A stretch of DNA of 64,000 bases from Bacteroidetes bacterium HLUCCA01 (GCA_001314545.1 LIHN01000001.1:212180-276179); one strand, 5' to 3'. Counted from the stretch's first letter, positions 37,182 to 46,334 are shown. The notes: generated by a model not told the origin, from the letters alone. Numbers and translations: made by a program.

Positions 37182-39152
37182 ATGCAAAACAAAACGGATA
37201 GTATGTCATCAGGTAACATGGTCCTGACTTTTCCAGACGGCAGCCAACGCGAATTCAAACAGGGTGTAACAGGATTTGAAGTAGCCCAGTCAATATCTCC
37301 ACGATTGGCAAGAGAAGCACTTTCAGTAACCTTGAATGGTAAAATCCGGGATCTGAGTGCGCCGATTACCGAAAGTGCCCACATCACCGTAAACAAATGG
37401 GACGATGAAGACGGCCAGCAAACCTTCTGGCACAGCTCAGCACACCTGCTTGCGGAAGCGGTACAGGAACTGTTTCCCGAAGTAAAATTTGGTATCGGTC
37501 CGCCAATCAGTAATGGGTTCTACTACGATATGGACTTCGGTGATTACAAGGTAACTGAAGCCGATTTGCAAAAGATAGAATCCAAAATGCTCGAGCTTGC
37601 CAGAACGAAGTCTGTATTTGAACGGATTGAAATAAGCAAGTCTGATGCGCTGAAGCTTTTCTCTGAAAAAGGTGACCCATACAAACTGGATTTAATTGAA
37701 GGACTAGAAGACGGACAAATCACGCTATACAAACAAGGTGGATTTACCGATTTGTGTCGAGGCCCCCATATTCCATCAACTGAGCCCATAAAAGCAATCA
37801 AATTGCTCCATATTGCCGGAGCTTACTGGCGCGGCGATGTGAAAAGCAAGCAGCTCACCCGCATATACGGGGTTACCTTCCCCAAAAAGTCCATGCTTGA
37901 CGAATATCTTATTCAGCTGGAGGAAGCTAAGAAAAGGGATCACAAGAAGCTGGGTCGCGAGTTGGGTATCTACCTTATTGACTCTATGGTAGGACGTGGA
38001 CTACCTCTTTGGTTGCCAAACGGAACCCTCATACGCAGAACCCTGGAAGCTTTCTTACGTGAAGAACAGGTCCGACGAGGGTATAAAGAAGTGATAACAC
38101 CACATATCGGTAACCTCGAGCTGTATAAAACTTCCGGTCACTACCCCTATTACGCTGATTCCCAATTTGACCCGATTCAGGTTGAAGACGAGCACTACAT
38201 GCTCAAACCGATGAATTGTCCGCACCACCATCGCATATACTCATCGAGTTTACGCAGCTACCGTGAGCTACCCCTTCGCCTGGCGGAGTTCGGCACCGTC
38301 TACCGGTACGAACAATCCGGTGAATTGAACGGACTCTCGCGGGTTCGCGGATTCACCCAGGACGATGCCCATATCTACTGCACCCATGAACAGCTCAAAG
38401 ATGAAATAAAAAACTGTATCGATCTGACACGGTTTGTCTTCAATACCTTTGACATGCAGGTTGATATCCGGTTATCGTTCAGAGATGACAAAAAAGACAA
38501 GTACGGAGGTGAGGCCGGATTTTGGTCGCGCGCCCAGGCTGAAATCAATGAAGTAGCCGATGAACTCGGACTTGATTACGTCATTGCACCGGGTGAAGCC
38601 AGTTTTTACGGACCCAAGATAGATTTCATTATCAAAGATGCATTGGGGCGGAAATGGCAGGTTGGAACCATTCAGGTGGACTATGTAATGCCGGAGCGAT
38701 TTGACCTGACTTATGTAGGTTCAGACAATCAGAAACACCGGCCGGTGATTATTCATCGGGCACCCTTTGGTTCTATGGAGCGTTTTACATCCATATTGAT
38801 TGAACATTTTGCCGGTGACTTTCCGTTGTGGCTTTCACCGGTTCAGATGATGGTTATTCCGGTTTCTGACCAATTCGCGACAACGGCTACCGAGTACGAA
38901 TTGCAGCTCAAGGAAAAAGGCTTCCGGGTTGAAACAGACCACCGGAACGATAAAATTGGTGCCAAGATCCGTGATGCAGAAACGCGTAAAATTCCCTATA
39001 TGTTAATAGTGGGTGAACGCGAGGTGGAACAACAAAGTGTTTCCGTCAGAAGGCACCGGATCGGTGATCTGGGAAGTTTGAAATTTTCCGAATTTATAGG
39101 TAAAGTTTCAGCTGAAGTTAACAATCGGGAAAACCCGCCAAAACAGAAATAA
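37182..39152 (+). CDS. thrS: Threonyl-tRNA synthetase
   Basis: Class II synthetase, 656 residues. Order: TGS domain (about 12-75), SAD editing domain with zinc-type motif HSSAHLLAEAV, class II core with MNCPHH near 345 (catalytic zinc Cys), motif 2 RYEQSGELNGLSRVRGFTQD, motif 3 HRAPFGSMERF, and anticodon-binding domain. ATG 37182 or the in-frame ATG 37203 may be used. First gene of the thrS-infC-rpmI-rplT cluster. Confidence 0.97.
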   Translation: MQNKTDSMSSGNMVLTFPDGSQREFKQGVTGFEVAQSISPRLAREALSVTLNGKIRDLSAPITESAHITVNKWDDEDGQQTFWHSSAHLLAEAVQELFPEVKFGIGPPISNGFYYDMDFGDYKVTEADLQKIESKMLELARTKSVFERIEISKSDALKLFSEKGDPYKLDLIEGLEDGQITLYKQGGFTDLCRGPHIPSTEPIKAIKLLHIAGAYWRGDVKSKQLTRIYGVTFPKKSMLDEYLIQLEEAKKRDHKKLGRELGIYLIDSMVGRGLPLWLPNGTLIRRTLEAFLREEQVRRGYKEVITPHIGNLELYKTSGHYPYYADSQFDPIQVEDEHYMLKPMNCPHHHRIYSSSLRSYRELPLRLAEFGTVYRYEQSGELNGLSRVRGFTQDDAHIYCTHEQLKDEIKNCIDLTRFVFNTFDMQVDIRLSFRDDKKDKYGGEAGFWSRAQAEINEVADELGLDYVIAPGEASFYGPKIDFIIKDALGRKWQVGTIQVDYVMPERFDLTYVGSDNQKHRPVIIHRAPFGSMERFTSILIEHFAGDFPLWLSPVQMMVIPVSDQFATTATEYELQLKEKGFRVETDHRNDKIGAKIRDAETRKIPYMLIVGEREVEQQSVSVRRHRIGDLGSLKFSEFIGKVSAEVNNRENPPKQK

Positions 39153-39168
39153 ACAGGAGATTACGACT

Positions 39169-39702
39169 ATCGGAAAGCGTTACAAAGTATATAAGGAAGA
39201 AACCCGTGAACGTCTGAACGGAGAGATCAATGCCCCCAAAGTCAGGGTCATCAAACCCGACGGCAATCACGCACTTATTTCCTCGGCAGAGGCACTGAAA
39301 ATGGCGGAACAGTTTGATCTGGACCTGGTTGAGGTGGCACCCAATGCCGATCCACCGGTGTGCCGGATTATGGATTACGGAAAATTCCAATTCGAGAAGA
39401 AAAAGAAAGAGAAGGAAGCCAGAAAAAAGCAACACACTGTAACGCTGAAAGAACTGCGTTTCCGTCCGCACACAGATGATCACGACTATGACTTCAAGCT
39501 AAAGCACGCCAAGAAGTTTCTGGAGGACGGAGCCAAGGTAAAAGCTACAGTACAGTTCAGAGGTCGGGACATCATTTACAGCAAAAACGGTGAAGACCTG
39601 CTGGCCCGTTTTGCTGAGGACCTCAACGAATTGGGTAAAATTGAACAAAAAGCTACCCTGGAAGGCAAACGTATGTCTGTGATTATCGCACCCGGCAAAT
39701 AG
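39169..39702 (+). CDS. infC: Translation initiation factor IF-3 with non-ATG start
   Basis: IF-3 checks start codons and keeps 30S subunits free. Both domains are present: RERLNGEINAPKVRVIKPDG at the N terminus, DYGKFQFEKKKKEKE linker, then the C-domain. No ATG precedes the conserved N terminus; the first ATG (39301) would delete half of that domain. ATC 39169 lies nine bases after AGGAG (39155-39159) and gives 177 residues; ATT 39160 is directly next to AGGAG and less likely. Rare starts in infC are a known autoregulation device. Confidence 0.9.
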   Translation: MGKRYKVYKEETRERLNGEINAPKVRVIKPDGNHALISSAEALKMAEQFDLDLVEVAPNADPPVCRIMDYGKFQFEKKKKEKEARKKQHTVTLKELRFRPHTDDHDYDFKLKHAKKFLEDGAKVKATVQFRGRDIIYSKNGEDLLARFAEDLNELGKIEQKATLEGKRMSVIIAPGK

Positions 39703-39741
39703 GCCGGTTTGTGGTGACGCAGCGGTTTACGAATTATTGAC

Positions 39742-39788
39742 AGCCATTGTATTACATCATGTTATGGATTGTAATGCAATGGCTTTTT
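39742..39788 (+). promoter_or_regulatory. Strong hairpin with T-run between infC and rpmI
   Basis: A 15-bp stem with a single T-G wobble: 39742-39756 (AGCCATTGTATTACA) with 39770-39784 (TGTAATGCAATGGCT), 13-base loop, then TTTTT (39784-39788). It resembles an intrinsic terminator placed inside the infC-rpmI-rplT operon, 46 bases before rpmI. It could partially terminate, act as an L20-responsive site, or mark mRNA processing. Confidence 0.7.
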
Positions 39789-39834
39789 GTTTATATTGCG
39801 AGTCTATCCAAAATTCAAAAAGTGAAGCAGGATT

Positions 39835-40032
39835 ATGCCAAAATTCAAAAGTAACAGTGGAGCTAAAAAACGTTTCAAACTCACCGGAAGCGGTCGTGTT
39901 AAGCGTAAAAAAGCATTCACTTCTCACATTCTGACCAAAAAAACTCAGAAGCGTAAGCGAAACTTGCGCAAATCAACCCTGGTACATCCATCGGAAGAGA
40001 AAAATATCAAAATGCTCGTTCCGTACCTGTAA
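39835..40032 (+). CDS. rpmI: 50S ribosomal protein L35
   Basis: 65 residues, highly basic, full-length bL35: [20 protein letters not shown] near the start and the helical block [18 protein letters not shown]. Standard position between infC and rplT. The gap of 43 bases to rplT contains no structure I can see. Confidence 0.98.
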   Translation: MPKFKSNSGAKKRFKLTGSGRVKRKKAFTSHILTKKTQKRKRNLRKSTLVHPSEEKNIKMLVPYL

Positions 40033-40075
40033 GCAGGAAATTACATTTAACAACAACCTTTAAACTATACGATAA

Positions 40076-40426
40076 ATGCCACGTTCAACCAATCATGTGG
40101 CTTCCCGTCGCCGTCGCAAAAAGATTCTGAATCTTGCGAAAGGTTATTGGGGCGCACGTAGTAAGGTTTATACCGTTGCGAAGAATACGGTGGAAAAGGG
40201 ACTGCTCTATCAGTACCGTGACCGCCGTAACCGCAAACGAGAATTCAGAAAACTCTGGATTATCCGTATAAATGCTGCTGCCCGTCTCAATGGAGTAACC
40301 TACTCGCAGCTGATGGGGGCCATGAAGTCCAATAATATGGAAATCAACCGCAAGGTTCTGGCCGACCTCGCTGTACGTGAACCTGAAGCTTTCACAGCTA
40401 TCGTTCAGGCAGCAACCGGCAAATAA
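40076..40426 (+). CDS. rplT: 50S ribosomal protein L20
   Basis: 116 residues, full-length bL20: basic N-terminal arm [20 protein letters not shown] and globular end with RLWIIR-type ([19 protein letters not shown]) sequence. L20 initiates 50S assembly and in other bacteria represses its own operon by binding mRNA. Followed directly by a strong terminator. Confidence 0.98.
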   Translation: MPRSTNHVASRRRRKKILNLAKGYWGARSKVYTVAKNTVEKGLLYQYRDRRNRKREFRKLWIIRINAAARLNGVTYSQLMGAMKSNNMEINRKVLADLAVREPEAFTAIVQAATGK

Positions 40427-40437
40427 TCACTGCATTT

Positions 40438-40475
40438 AACCGGCAAGTATACTGCGTGTACTTGCCGGTTTTTTT
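40438..40475 (+). terminator. Rho-independent terminator after rplT
   Basis: AACCGGCAAGTA (40438-40449) pairs perfectly with TACTTGCCGGTT (40459-40470) over a nine-base loop and runs into seven T (40469-40475). It separates the ribosomal protein genes from pheS, whose ATG is 18 bases further, so pheS needs read-through or its own promoter. Confidence 0.94.
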
Positions 40476-40493
40476 ATATCTACAGAACACCGC

Positions 40494-41504
40494 ATGAATA
40501 CCGATATTGAATCAATTCGTCAGGCCGTCAGGGATTTTAAAATTGAAAACGCAGCACAGCTGGAGGAATTTCGGCTGCAGTTTGTCTCCAGAAAGGGTAA
40601 AATCGCCGCACTGTTTACCGGACTTGGCAAGTTTGCCGCTGAAGAACGCGCTGCAGTGGGCAAGGTACTCAACGAACTTAAAAACGAAGCACAGCAACGT
40701 TTTGATCAGGCTAAACTAAATCTCGAATCCAGTATACATACGCAGCGATCAGCCACCGATGATATCACCCTTCAGGCTCCTCCCCGCCCGGTAGGATCAC
40801 TGCATCCGCTGACACTCACCCTCGAAGAAATTAAGAAAGTCTTCTACAGGCTCGGTTTCTCAATAGCCGAAGGTCCTGAAATTGAGGATGATTTTCACAA
40901 CTTTACCTCACTGAATTTTCCGCCTGAGCACCCGGCCCGCGACATGCAAGACACGTTCTATATTCACAAAGACGCGGAACGCATTGATAAAGACCTGCTG
41001 CTGCGCACGCATACGTCCCCTGTGCAGATCCGCAAAATGCTTGAGCAGAAACCTCCCATCCGCTCCATCATGCCCGGACGTGTTTATAGAAATGAGTCGG
41101 TTACCTATAAGTCGTATTTCCTGTTTCACCAGGTTGAGGCCTTATATGTAGATAAGAATGTTAATTTTGCCGAACTCAAGGAAACTTTGGTCATGCTCGC
41201 AGAAATGGTATTCAACAGAAAAGTAGAATATCGCCTGCGCCCCTCCTTCTTCCCCTTCACCGAACCCAGTCTGGAAATGGACATCTGGTGGGAACAGCCT
41301 GGAAAACCCGGTAAATGGCTGGAAATATTGGGAGCGGGAATGGTACACCCCAATGTACTTAAATCTGTAGATATTGATCCGGAGGTCTATTCCGGATTTG
41401 CCCTGGGTATGGGCGTAGAAAGGATGACATCACTTCGCTATGGTATTGACGATATCCGCATCTACTACGAGAATGACATCCGCTTCCTGGAGCAGTTTCA
41501 GTAA
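40494..41504 (+). CDS. pheS: Phenylalanyl-tRNA synthetase alpha subunit
   Basis: Catalytic subunit of the heterotetrameric enzyme. N-terminal coiled coil (residues 1-90), then the class II core: SLHPLTLTLEEIKKVFYRLG, GPEIEDDFHNFTSLNFPPEH, motif 2 MPGRVYRNE, and motif 3 GFALGMGVERMTSLRYGIDD. 336 residues, complete. 21 bases before pheT. Confidence 0.97.
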   Translation: MNTDIESIRQAVRDFKIENAAQLEEFRLQFVSRKGKIAALFTGLGKFAAEERAAVGKVLNELKNEAQQRFDQAKLNLESSIHTQRSATDDITLQAPPRPVGSLHPLTLTLEEIKKVFYRLGFSIAEGPEIEDDFHNFTSLNFPPEHPARDMQDTFYIHKDAERIDKDLLLRTHTSPVQIRKMLEQKPPIRSIMPGRVYRNESVTYKSYFLFHQVEALYVDKNVNFAELKETLVMLAEMVFNRKVEYRLRPSFFPFTEPSLEMDIWWEQPGKPGKWLEILGAGMVHPNVLKSVDIDPEVYSGFALGMGVERMTSLRYGIDDIRIYYENDIRFLEQFQ

Positions 41505-41525
41505 ATCTATTTTTACCTGTTTTTT

Positions 41526-43946
41526 ATGAAAATTTCCTACAAATGGCTCAAGGACTATGTTTCCTTCGATCAATCGCCAGAAGAAATCGCTGAAATTCTC
41601 ACGCTCACCGGCCTGGAAGTTGAAGAAGTAACCCAAATCGGTTCCGACCTGTCCGGAGTTTGTGTGGGACTTGTACTCACGTGCCAAAAACATCCCAATG
41701 CAGACCGTCTGAAAGTGTGCACCGTTGATGTAGGCAGTGGCACAGTGCTTCCCATTGTTTGTGGTGCTCCAAACGTAGCTGCGGGTCAAAAGGTTTTGGT
41801 TGCCACACCCGGCACGCAGCTGCCTGTCAGCTTACCCGACGGGAAACCGCTCGTAATCCGAAAATCCAAAATTCGCGGTGAAGTATCTGAAGGCATGATC
41901 TGCGCGGAAGATGAGCTCGGACTGGGAACCGATCACAGCGGAATCATAGTGCTGCCCGAGGACGCCAGTCCGGGCACGTCTGCTTCGGAGGTTGTAGACT
42001 CGAAAATAGATTACGTATTTGAAATCGGTCTTACACCCAACCGTCCGGATGCCAGTTGCCACCTGGGGGTAGCCCGTGATCTGGCTGCAGTACTCAATAA
42101 ACATCTCAGCAAACCCTACACTGCCCTGGCAAATCCGGCCAATACGGTAGATGAACATCCTGATATCACCATTTCAATTAAGGATACCGACAAATGCCAT
42201 CGCTACGTGGGTATTCTGATCCGCAATGTTGAAATCCAACCTTCGCCGGAATGGTTGCAAAGTCGGCTCACGACCATCGGACTCCGGCCCATCAATAATG
42301 TAGTAGACGCTACCAACTTCGTTCTACACGAACTGGGTCAGCCACTTCATGCTTTCGATTATGATCAGCTTAGCGGTCGTGAAATCCGGGTTCAAAGCTT
42401 TGACTCGGACACTGTATTTACCACGTTGGATGAAGTTGAGCGGAACGTACCGGCAGGTTCTCTATTTATATGTGACCGCGACAAACCCGTAGCCCTTGCC
42501 GGCATCATGGGAGGATTAAACTCGGAAATCAGTGCGAACACCACCACCGTCTTACTGGAGAGTGCCTACTTTGAACCTGTCGGCATTAGAAAGACTTCAA
42601 AATCGCTTGGGCTTCAGACCGATTCATCATACCGCTTTGAGCGTGGCATCGATCCGGAATTAACCTATGCCGCGGCTATGCGTTGCGCTGAAATTATTGC
42701 CGATATTGCCGGAGGACAAATTGATCCCGCTTTTGTCGACCATCACCCGGTCATCTCGAAACCCAAAATAATTACCCTACGTCTCAAGCGACTAAATCAG
42801 ATTCTGGGAACAAACTTCATGATTAATCAGGCGGTTTCGGTACTGCGTGCCCTTGAGTTTGAAGTTAAGAAAACCAACACTGATGAAATGCGCTGCCAGG
42901 TGCCCTCTTTCCGCCCTGATGTTACTCAGGAAATTGATTTGATTGAAGAAGTTGCCAGGATATACGATTACAATAAAATTCCGAATCCTGATTACATCCA
43001 CATCCCCAGGCCCGAACAGTTACCCTTTCGCGAACAGTTTCTCACACGGGTACGAGAGGCTGCCCGGTCATTGGATTATCGCGAGATTTATGCCAACTCC
43101 CTGTTGCATGAAAACGTTGCAAGGCAGTTTGCCCGTGAGGAAGAACTCATCCGTACCCTGAATCCGATATCCAACGATACAGCGGTACTCAGACCTTCGT
43201 TGACACCAGGCTTGCTGCGTGCCGCAGGCTACAATTTCAATCGTGGAGCACGAAGTATCCGTTTTTTTGAAATTGGCAACACGTTTAAAAAGAGTTCCAC
43301 GGGTACCTGGCATCCTGGTATCCAGGAAGAGACCTGGCTGATGATGGGCTTAGGAGGGCTGCATCGCGAAGAATTTTGGTCGCACAAGCAGGAAAACTAC
43401 CGAATATTCGACCTTCGAAGCAGTGTAGACGTACTTTTGGATGCACTCCATATATCTGACCAGCTCAAGGTTGAAAAAATTACAGAAACTGAGCTTGCGT
43501 ATTTTTCCGGCAGTCAATATGTCGGATCCATACAGATTGTAGACAAAGCCATGCTCACATTCTTTGACATTGAGCAACCCGTATTCGTGGCAACGTTCTC
43601 TCTGTCTACTCTGATAGGAATGGCTGAGCGTCAGGATCCGCTGATATACAGACCGGTTCCAAAATTTCCGGGTATTGATTTCGATCTGGCATTACAGGTC
43701 TCCTCTGACACAGATGCAGGCAAACTTGAGTCAACCCTGCGTGCAACGGCCGGCAGCAGACTTAAATCGGTTTCAACCTTTGATGTTTTTGAAGGGAAAT
43801 CGCTGGGAGAAGGACAAAAGAGTATTGGCTTCAGACTTCGTTTTATTGATGAAGCTAAAACATTGACAATTAAGGATGTCGATAGTATTATAGACAAGGT
43901 TGTCCGCAAACTAGAACATGACCACGGCGCCCGGCTCCGCAAGTAG
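41526..43946 (+). CDS. pheT: Phenylalanyl-tRNA synthetase beta subunit
   Basis: 806 residues in the usual order: B1 domain (MKISYKWLKDYVSF), tRNA-binding EMAP-like domain about 40-150 (CQKHPNADRLKVCTVDVG), B3/B4 editing domain (GQPLHAFDYDQLSG), B5 domain, catalytic-like domain, and the C-terminal anticodon-binding FDX-ACB domain (PKFPGIDFDLAL). No truncation. It is followed after eight bases by a small coiled-coil gene. Confidence 0.97.
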   Translation: MKISYKWLKDYVSFDQSPEEIAEILTLTGLEVEEVTQIGSDLSGVCVGLVLTCQKHPNADRLKVCTVDVGSGTVLPIVCGAPNVAAGQKVLVATPGTQLPVSLPDGKPLVIRKSKIRGEVSEGMICAEDELGLGTDHSGIIVLPEDASPGTSASEVVDSKIDYVFEIGLTPNRPDASCHLGVARDLAAVLNKHLSKPYTALANPANTVDEHPDITISIKDTDKCHRYVGILIRNVEIQPSPEWLQSRLTTIGLRPINNVVDATNFVLHELGQPLHAFDYDQLSGREIRVQSFDSDTVFTTLDEVERNVPAGSLFICDRDKPVALAGIMGGLNSEISANTTTVLLESAYFEPVGIRKTSKSLGLQTDSSYRFERGIDPELTYAAAMRCAEIIADIAGGQIDPAFVDHHPVISKPKIITLRLKRLNQILGTNFMINQAVSVLRALEFEVKKTNTDEMRCQVPSFRPDVTQEIDLIEEVARIYDYNKIPNPDYIHIPRPEQLPFREQFLTRVREAARSLDYREIYANSLLHENVARQFAREEELIRTLNPISNDTAVLRPSLTPGLLRAAGYNFNRGARSIRFFEIGNTFKKSSTGTWHPGIQEETWLMMGLGGLHREEFWSHKQENYRIFDLRSSVDVLLDALHISDQLKVEKITETELAYFSGSQYVGSIQIVDKAMLTFFDIEQPVFVATFSLSTLIGMAERQDPLIYRPVPKFPGIDFDLALQVSSDTDAGKLESTLRATAGSRLKSVSTFDVFEGKSLGEGQKSIGFRLRFIDEAKTLTIKDVDSIIDKVVRKLEHDHGARLRK

Positions 43947-43954
43947 GGATTTCA

Positions 43955-44218
43955 ATGTTTACCGAAAAGCAAAATACATACTACCAACAGATTCAGCAGT
44001 CAATTACTGAATTACAAGACGTATGTGTGGCGCTTAAACGTGAGAATACGCGTCTTAAACGTAAGGTTAAGAGTCTGGAATCCTCCATGGAACTCAAAGA
44101 TGCTGAGTTACGCAAATCGCATTCTCCTTTGGCCATAGATGAGAATCACCGCATGGCATTGAAACATCAGCTATCAGGTTACATTCATCGACTAAATGAG
44201 TTGCTGGAGAAGCCATGA
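43955..44218 (+). CDS. Small coiled-coil protein between pheT and zapA
   Basis: 87 residues, mainly one heptad-like helix: ITELQDVCVALKRENTRLKR followed by KVKSLESSMELKDAELRK. A second helix ends in YIHRLNELLEKP. No catalytic feature. The gene's TGA overlaps the zapA start (ATGA), so the two are co-translated. A ZapB-like or other divisome role is plausible by size, coiled coil and coupling to zapA, but unproven. Confidence 0.8.
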   Translation: MFTEKQNTYYQQIQQSITELQDVCVALKRENTRLKRKVKSLESSMELKDAELRKSHSPLAIDENHRMALKHQLSGYIHRLNELLEKP

Positions 44219-44532
44219 ACTCTATTCGAGTAAATATATTGGGAAGGGCCTATCCCCTGCGTGTTGAGGCTGGTGAAGAAAAAACCATGATGGAAATTGC
44301 GGAATACGTTGATGAACGATTCCGGATATTCAAGAGTGAGCTTACAACCCAGCCGGAGCAGACCATCATGGTTCTGGCTTGTCTGAGTATCGCAGAAGAA
44401 CTTTTTTCGGCCAGAAGAACAGCAGGATCGGACATATCATCCGGGAAAAGCGCCGAAGCCCACGACAAGGCCCTGGAACAAATATCACAACAATTATCCC
44501 AAATTGTTAGTGACATTAACCGGGAAAATTAG
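44215..44532 (+). CDS. zapA: Cell division protein ZapA
   Basis: 105 residues. Binds FtsZ and bundles its filaments at the division ring. The ZapA pattern is clear: RVNILGRAYPLRVEAGEE, then MMEIAEYVDERFRIFKSE and a C-terminal coiled coil (ALEQISQQLSQIVSDINR). The Met/Ala-rich helix QTIMVLACLSIAEELF is also typical. The predicted 6S RNA follows after 20 bases. Confidence 0.93.
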   Translation: MNSIRVNILGRAYPLRVEAGEEKTMMEIAEYVDERFRIFKSELTTQPEQTIMVLACLSIAEELFSARRTAGSDISSGKSAEAHDKALEQISQQLSQIVSDINREN

Positions 44533-44552
44533 CATATTAGGTACAGATCATT

Positions 44553-44736
44553 ACGCTATTGAGGATTACATAGGTTAAGACATTAACTAACATTTATAAC
44601 CTTGGTTAGCATTCTTCGATTGGCTATAACATGCCTCACGCTTCGGCGTCCAGTGGAAGTTAGCCCCAATTGAGTTGCCTACCACATTGTTTAGAAAGGG
44701 TTATAGTTCTTATCCTTACCTCAATAGCGTTTTTTT
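44553..44736 (+). ncRNA. ssrS: 6S RNA (6S-Flavo type)
   Basis: A closing stem of 12 perfect base pairs, ACGCTATTGAGG (44553-44564) with CCTCAATAGCGT (44719-44730), ends in seven T (44730-44736). Inside, TATAACC (44595-44601) pairs with GGTTATA (44699-44705), leaving a large asymmetric internal region, and an apical hairpin ACGC-TTCG-GCGT is present near 44637-44648. About 180 nt. Size, rod-like shape with a bulge, terminator and position directly behind zapA agree with 6S RNA, which binds the housekeeping RNA polymerase. Confidence 0.85.
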
Positions 44737-44759
44737 ATTTATCTGAACTGTGAAAGTTA

Positions 44760-45575
44760 ATGTCTGAGACACTGCGCGTTCTTTTCATTGCAGACATCGT
44801 AGGAACACCGGGGCTACAGATACTCGATACGTTACTGCCCTCCCTTATCCAAAAGCACAAACCTGATTTCGTCATAGCCAACGGTGAAAATTCGCACGAG
44901 GGAATGGGAATTAATGAAGAAATTGTACGACATTTATATAGCCTCGGAGTACATGTGATTACCGGGGGCAATCATTCATTCGATAAATGGAAGATTCTGC
45001 CCTACATGAAAACCGACAAGAACTTGCTGCGGCCCCTGAATTATCCCCGAGGCGTGAGCGGTTACGGATTCGGAGTTTACGAAGTCCCGGGCAAGTCGGT
45101 TAAAATCGGGGTCTTGAATTTACAGGGCAGAACATTCTTACCCTCTATTGACGACCCCTTCCGCACAGCAGATTGGGCTCTGGACAAGATCAACGAAGAG
45201 ACCGGTATTGTATTTGTTGATTTTCATGCTGAGGCTACTGCCGAAAAAGTAGCTATGGGCTGGTACCTTGACGGTAAAGTTTCGGTGGTTGTGGGTACGC
45301 ACACACATATACCAACCAATGATGCCCGCATATTGCCGCGCGGAACGGGATATATTACCGATGTTGGTATGACCGGTTCATTCAATTCGGTGATTGGCAT
45401 GGATAAAGATGCCGCACTTCGGCGTTTTTTGCTGAGTACGCCTCAAAAATACCTGAGCGCAAATGGAGATAATCGCATCTGTGGTGTTATTGTTGACATC
45501 GAAACCACCAAAAATATGTGTACACATATTGAGCCGGTCATTTTCCCTTCGTTTCCAACGGAGTCCAAACGGTAA
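44760..45575 (+). CDS. TIGR00282-family metallophosphoesterase (YmdB-like)
   Basis: 271 residues, close to Bacillus YmdB, a 2',3'-cyclic phosphodiesterase also linked to cAMP hydrolysis. Metal motifs: FIADIVGTPG (D-x-V-G form), IANGENSHEGMGI, GGNHSFDK, DFHAEATAEK and GTHTHIPTND; TDVGMTGS is characteristic. In Firmicutes the gene follows rny; here it follows 6S RNA and rny is not in the window. Confidence 0.92.
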   Translation: MSETLRVLFIADIVGTPGLQILDTLLPSLIQKHKPDFVIANGENSHEGMGINEEIVRHLYSLGVHVITGGNHSFDKWKILPYMKTDKNLLRPLNYPRGVSGYGFGVYEVPGKSVKIGVLNLQGRTFLPSIDDPFRTADWALDKINEETGIVFVDFHAEATAEKVAMGWYLDGKVSVVVGTHTHIPTNDARILPRGTGYITDVGMTGSFNSVIGMDKDAALRRFLLSTPQKYLSANGDNRICGVIVDIETTKNMCTHIEPVIFPSFPTESKR

Positions 45576-45581
45576 AGCAGG

Positions 45582-46253
45582 ATGCTGGAAGCCCGAAATA
45601 TATCCAAGACATTTCCATCTCAGTCGGGCGAGGGTACCATTGAGGTACTCAGGGGCGTGAGTGCCATATTCACAGAAGGATGCATACATGCTATAGTTGG
45701 TTCGAGTGGTTCGGGCAAAAGTACCCTTTTACACATACTCGGTGGACTGGAAACACCTACAACTGGCGAAGTGCTGTTCAACGGCAAGAATATAGCCGGA
45801 TTTACTCCTGACGAGCTCAGCGCCTTCCGGAATGCAGAAATCGGCTTTGTGTTTCAGTTTCATCACTTATTACCTGAATTCACAGCCCTTGAAAATGTGA
45901 TAATACCCGGCATAGCCCGCAAAAAGTACAGCCGGGAATTGGGCGATCGTGCTGAGAAGTTACTAGTGGATTTCGGGCTCGGAAGCCGGCTCAGCCATAA
46001 ACCCGGCAAATTATCGGGAGGCGAGCAGCAGCGCGTTGCTATGGCCAGGGCACTTATAAATTCCCCTTCCCTGTTATTGGCCGACGAACCCACCGGTAAC
46101 CTTGATGAAGTCAATACCCGCCAGCTTATGGAACTTATAACTGCTATTAATGAGGAGCACAACCTGACTATTGTTATGGTTACCCATGATGGTAACCTTG
46201 CTGCTCAGTGTGAACATCAGATATCACTGAAAGACGGGCTTAGTGTTTCATAG
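45582..46253 (+). CDS. lolD: ABC transporter ATP-binding protein (LolD-like)
   Basis: 223-residue ATPase of the LolD/MacB class, which powers lipoprotein release or efflux with FtsX-like permeases. Walker A GSSGSGKS, Q-loop FVFQFHHLLPEFTALENV (the LLPEFTALEN segment is typical of LolD), signature LSGGEQQR, Walker B LLLADEPTGNLD, H-loop VTHD. No permease gene is adjacent, so the partner must be elsewhere. Six bases after ymdB. Confidence 0.88.
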   Translation: MLEARNISKTFPSQSGEGTIEVLRGVSAIFTEGCIHAIVGSSGSGKSTLLHILGGLETPTTGEVLFNGKNIAGFTPDELSAFRNAEIGFVFQFHHLLPEFTALENVIIPGIARKKYSRELGDRAEKLLVDFGLGSRLSHKPGKLSGGEQQRVAMARALINSPSLLLADEPTGNLDEVNTRQLMELITAINEEHNLTIVMVTHDGNLAAQCEHQISLKDGLSVS

Positions 46254-46334
46254 TGTGTGTAGATACATTCACTGAAAACCGCTATTTTTATATGTTATAC
46301 CATAAATTTAAAATTTAAAATAAACTACTGAATC

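Noticed and set aside
39301..39702. IF-3 starting at the first ATG (39301)
   Set aside because: This would remove about 44 residues with conserved IF-3 N-terminal sequence that are encoded in frame directly upstream.
39737..39934. 65-residue frame overlapping the start of rpmI
   Set aside because: It runs through the infC-rpmI hairpin and overlaps L35 in another frame; no conserved features.
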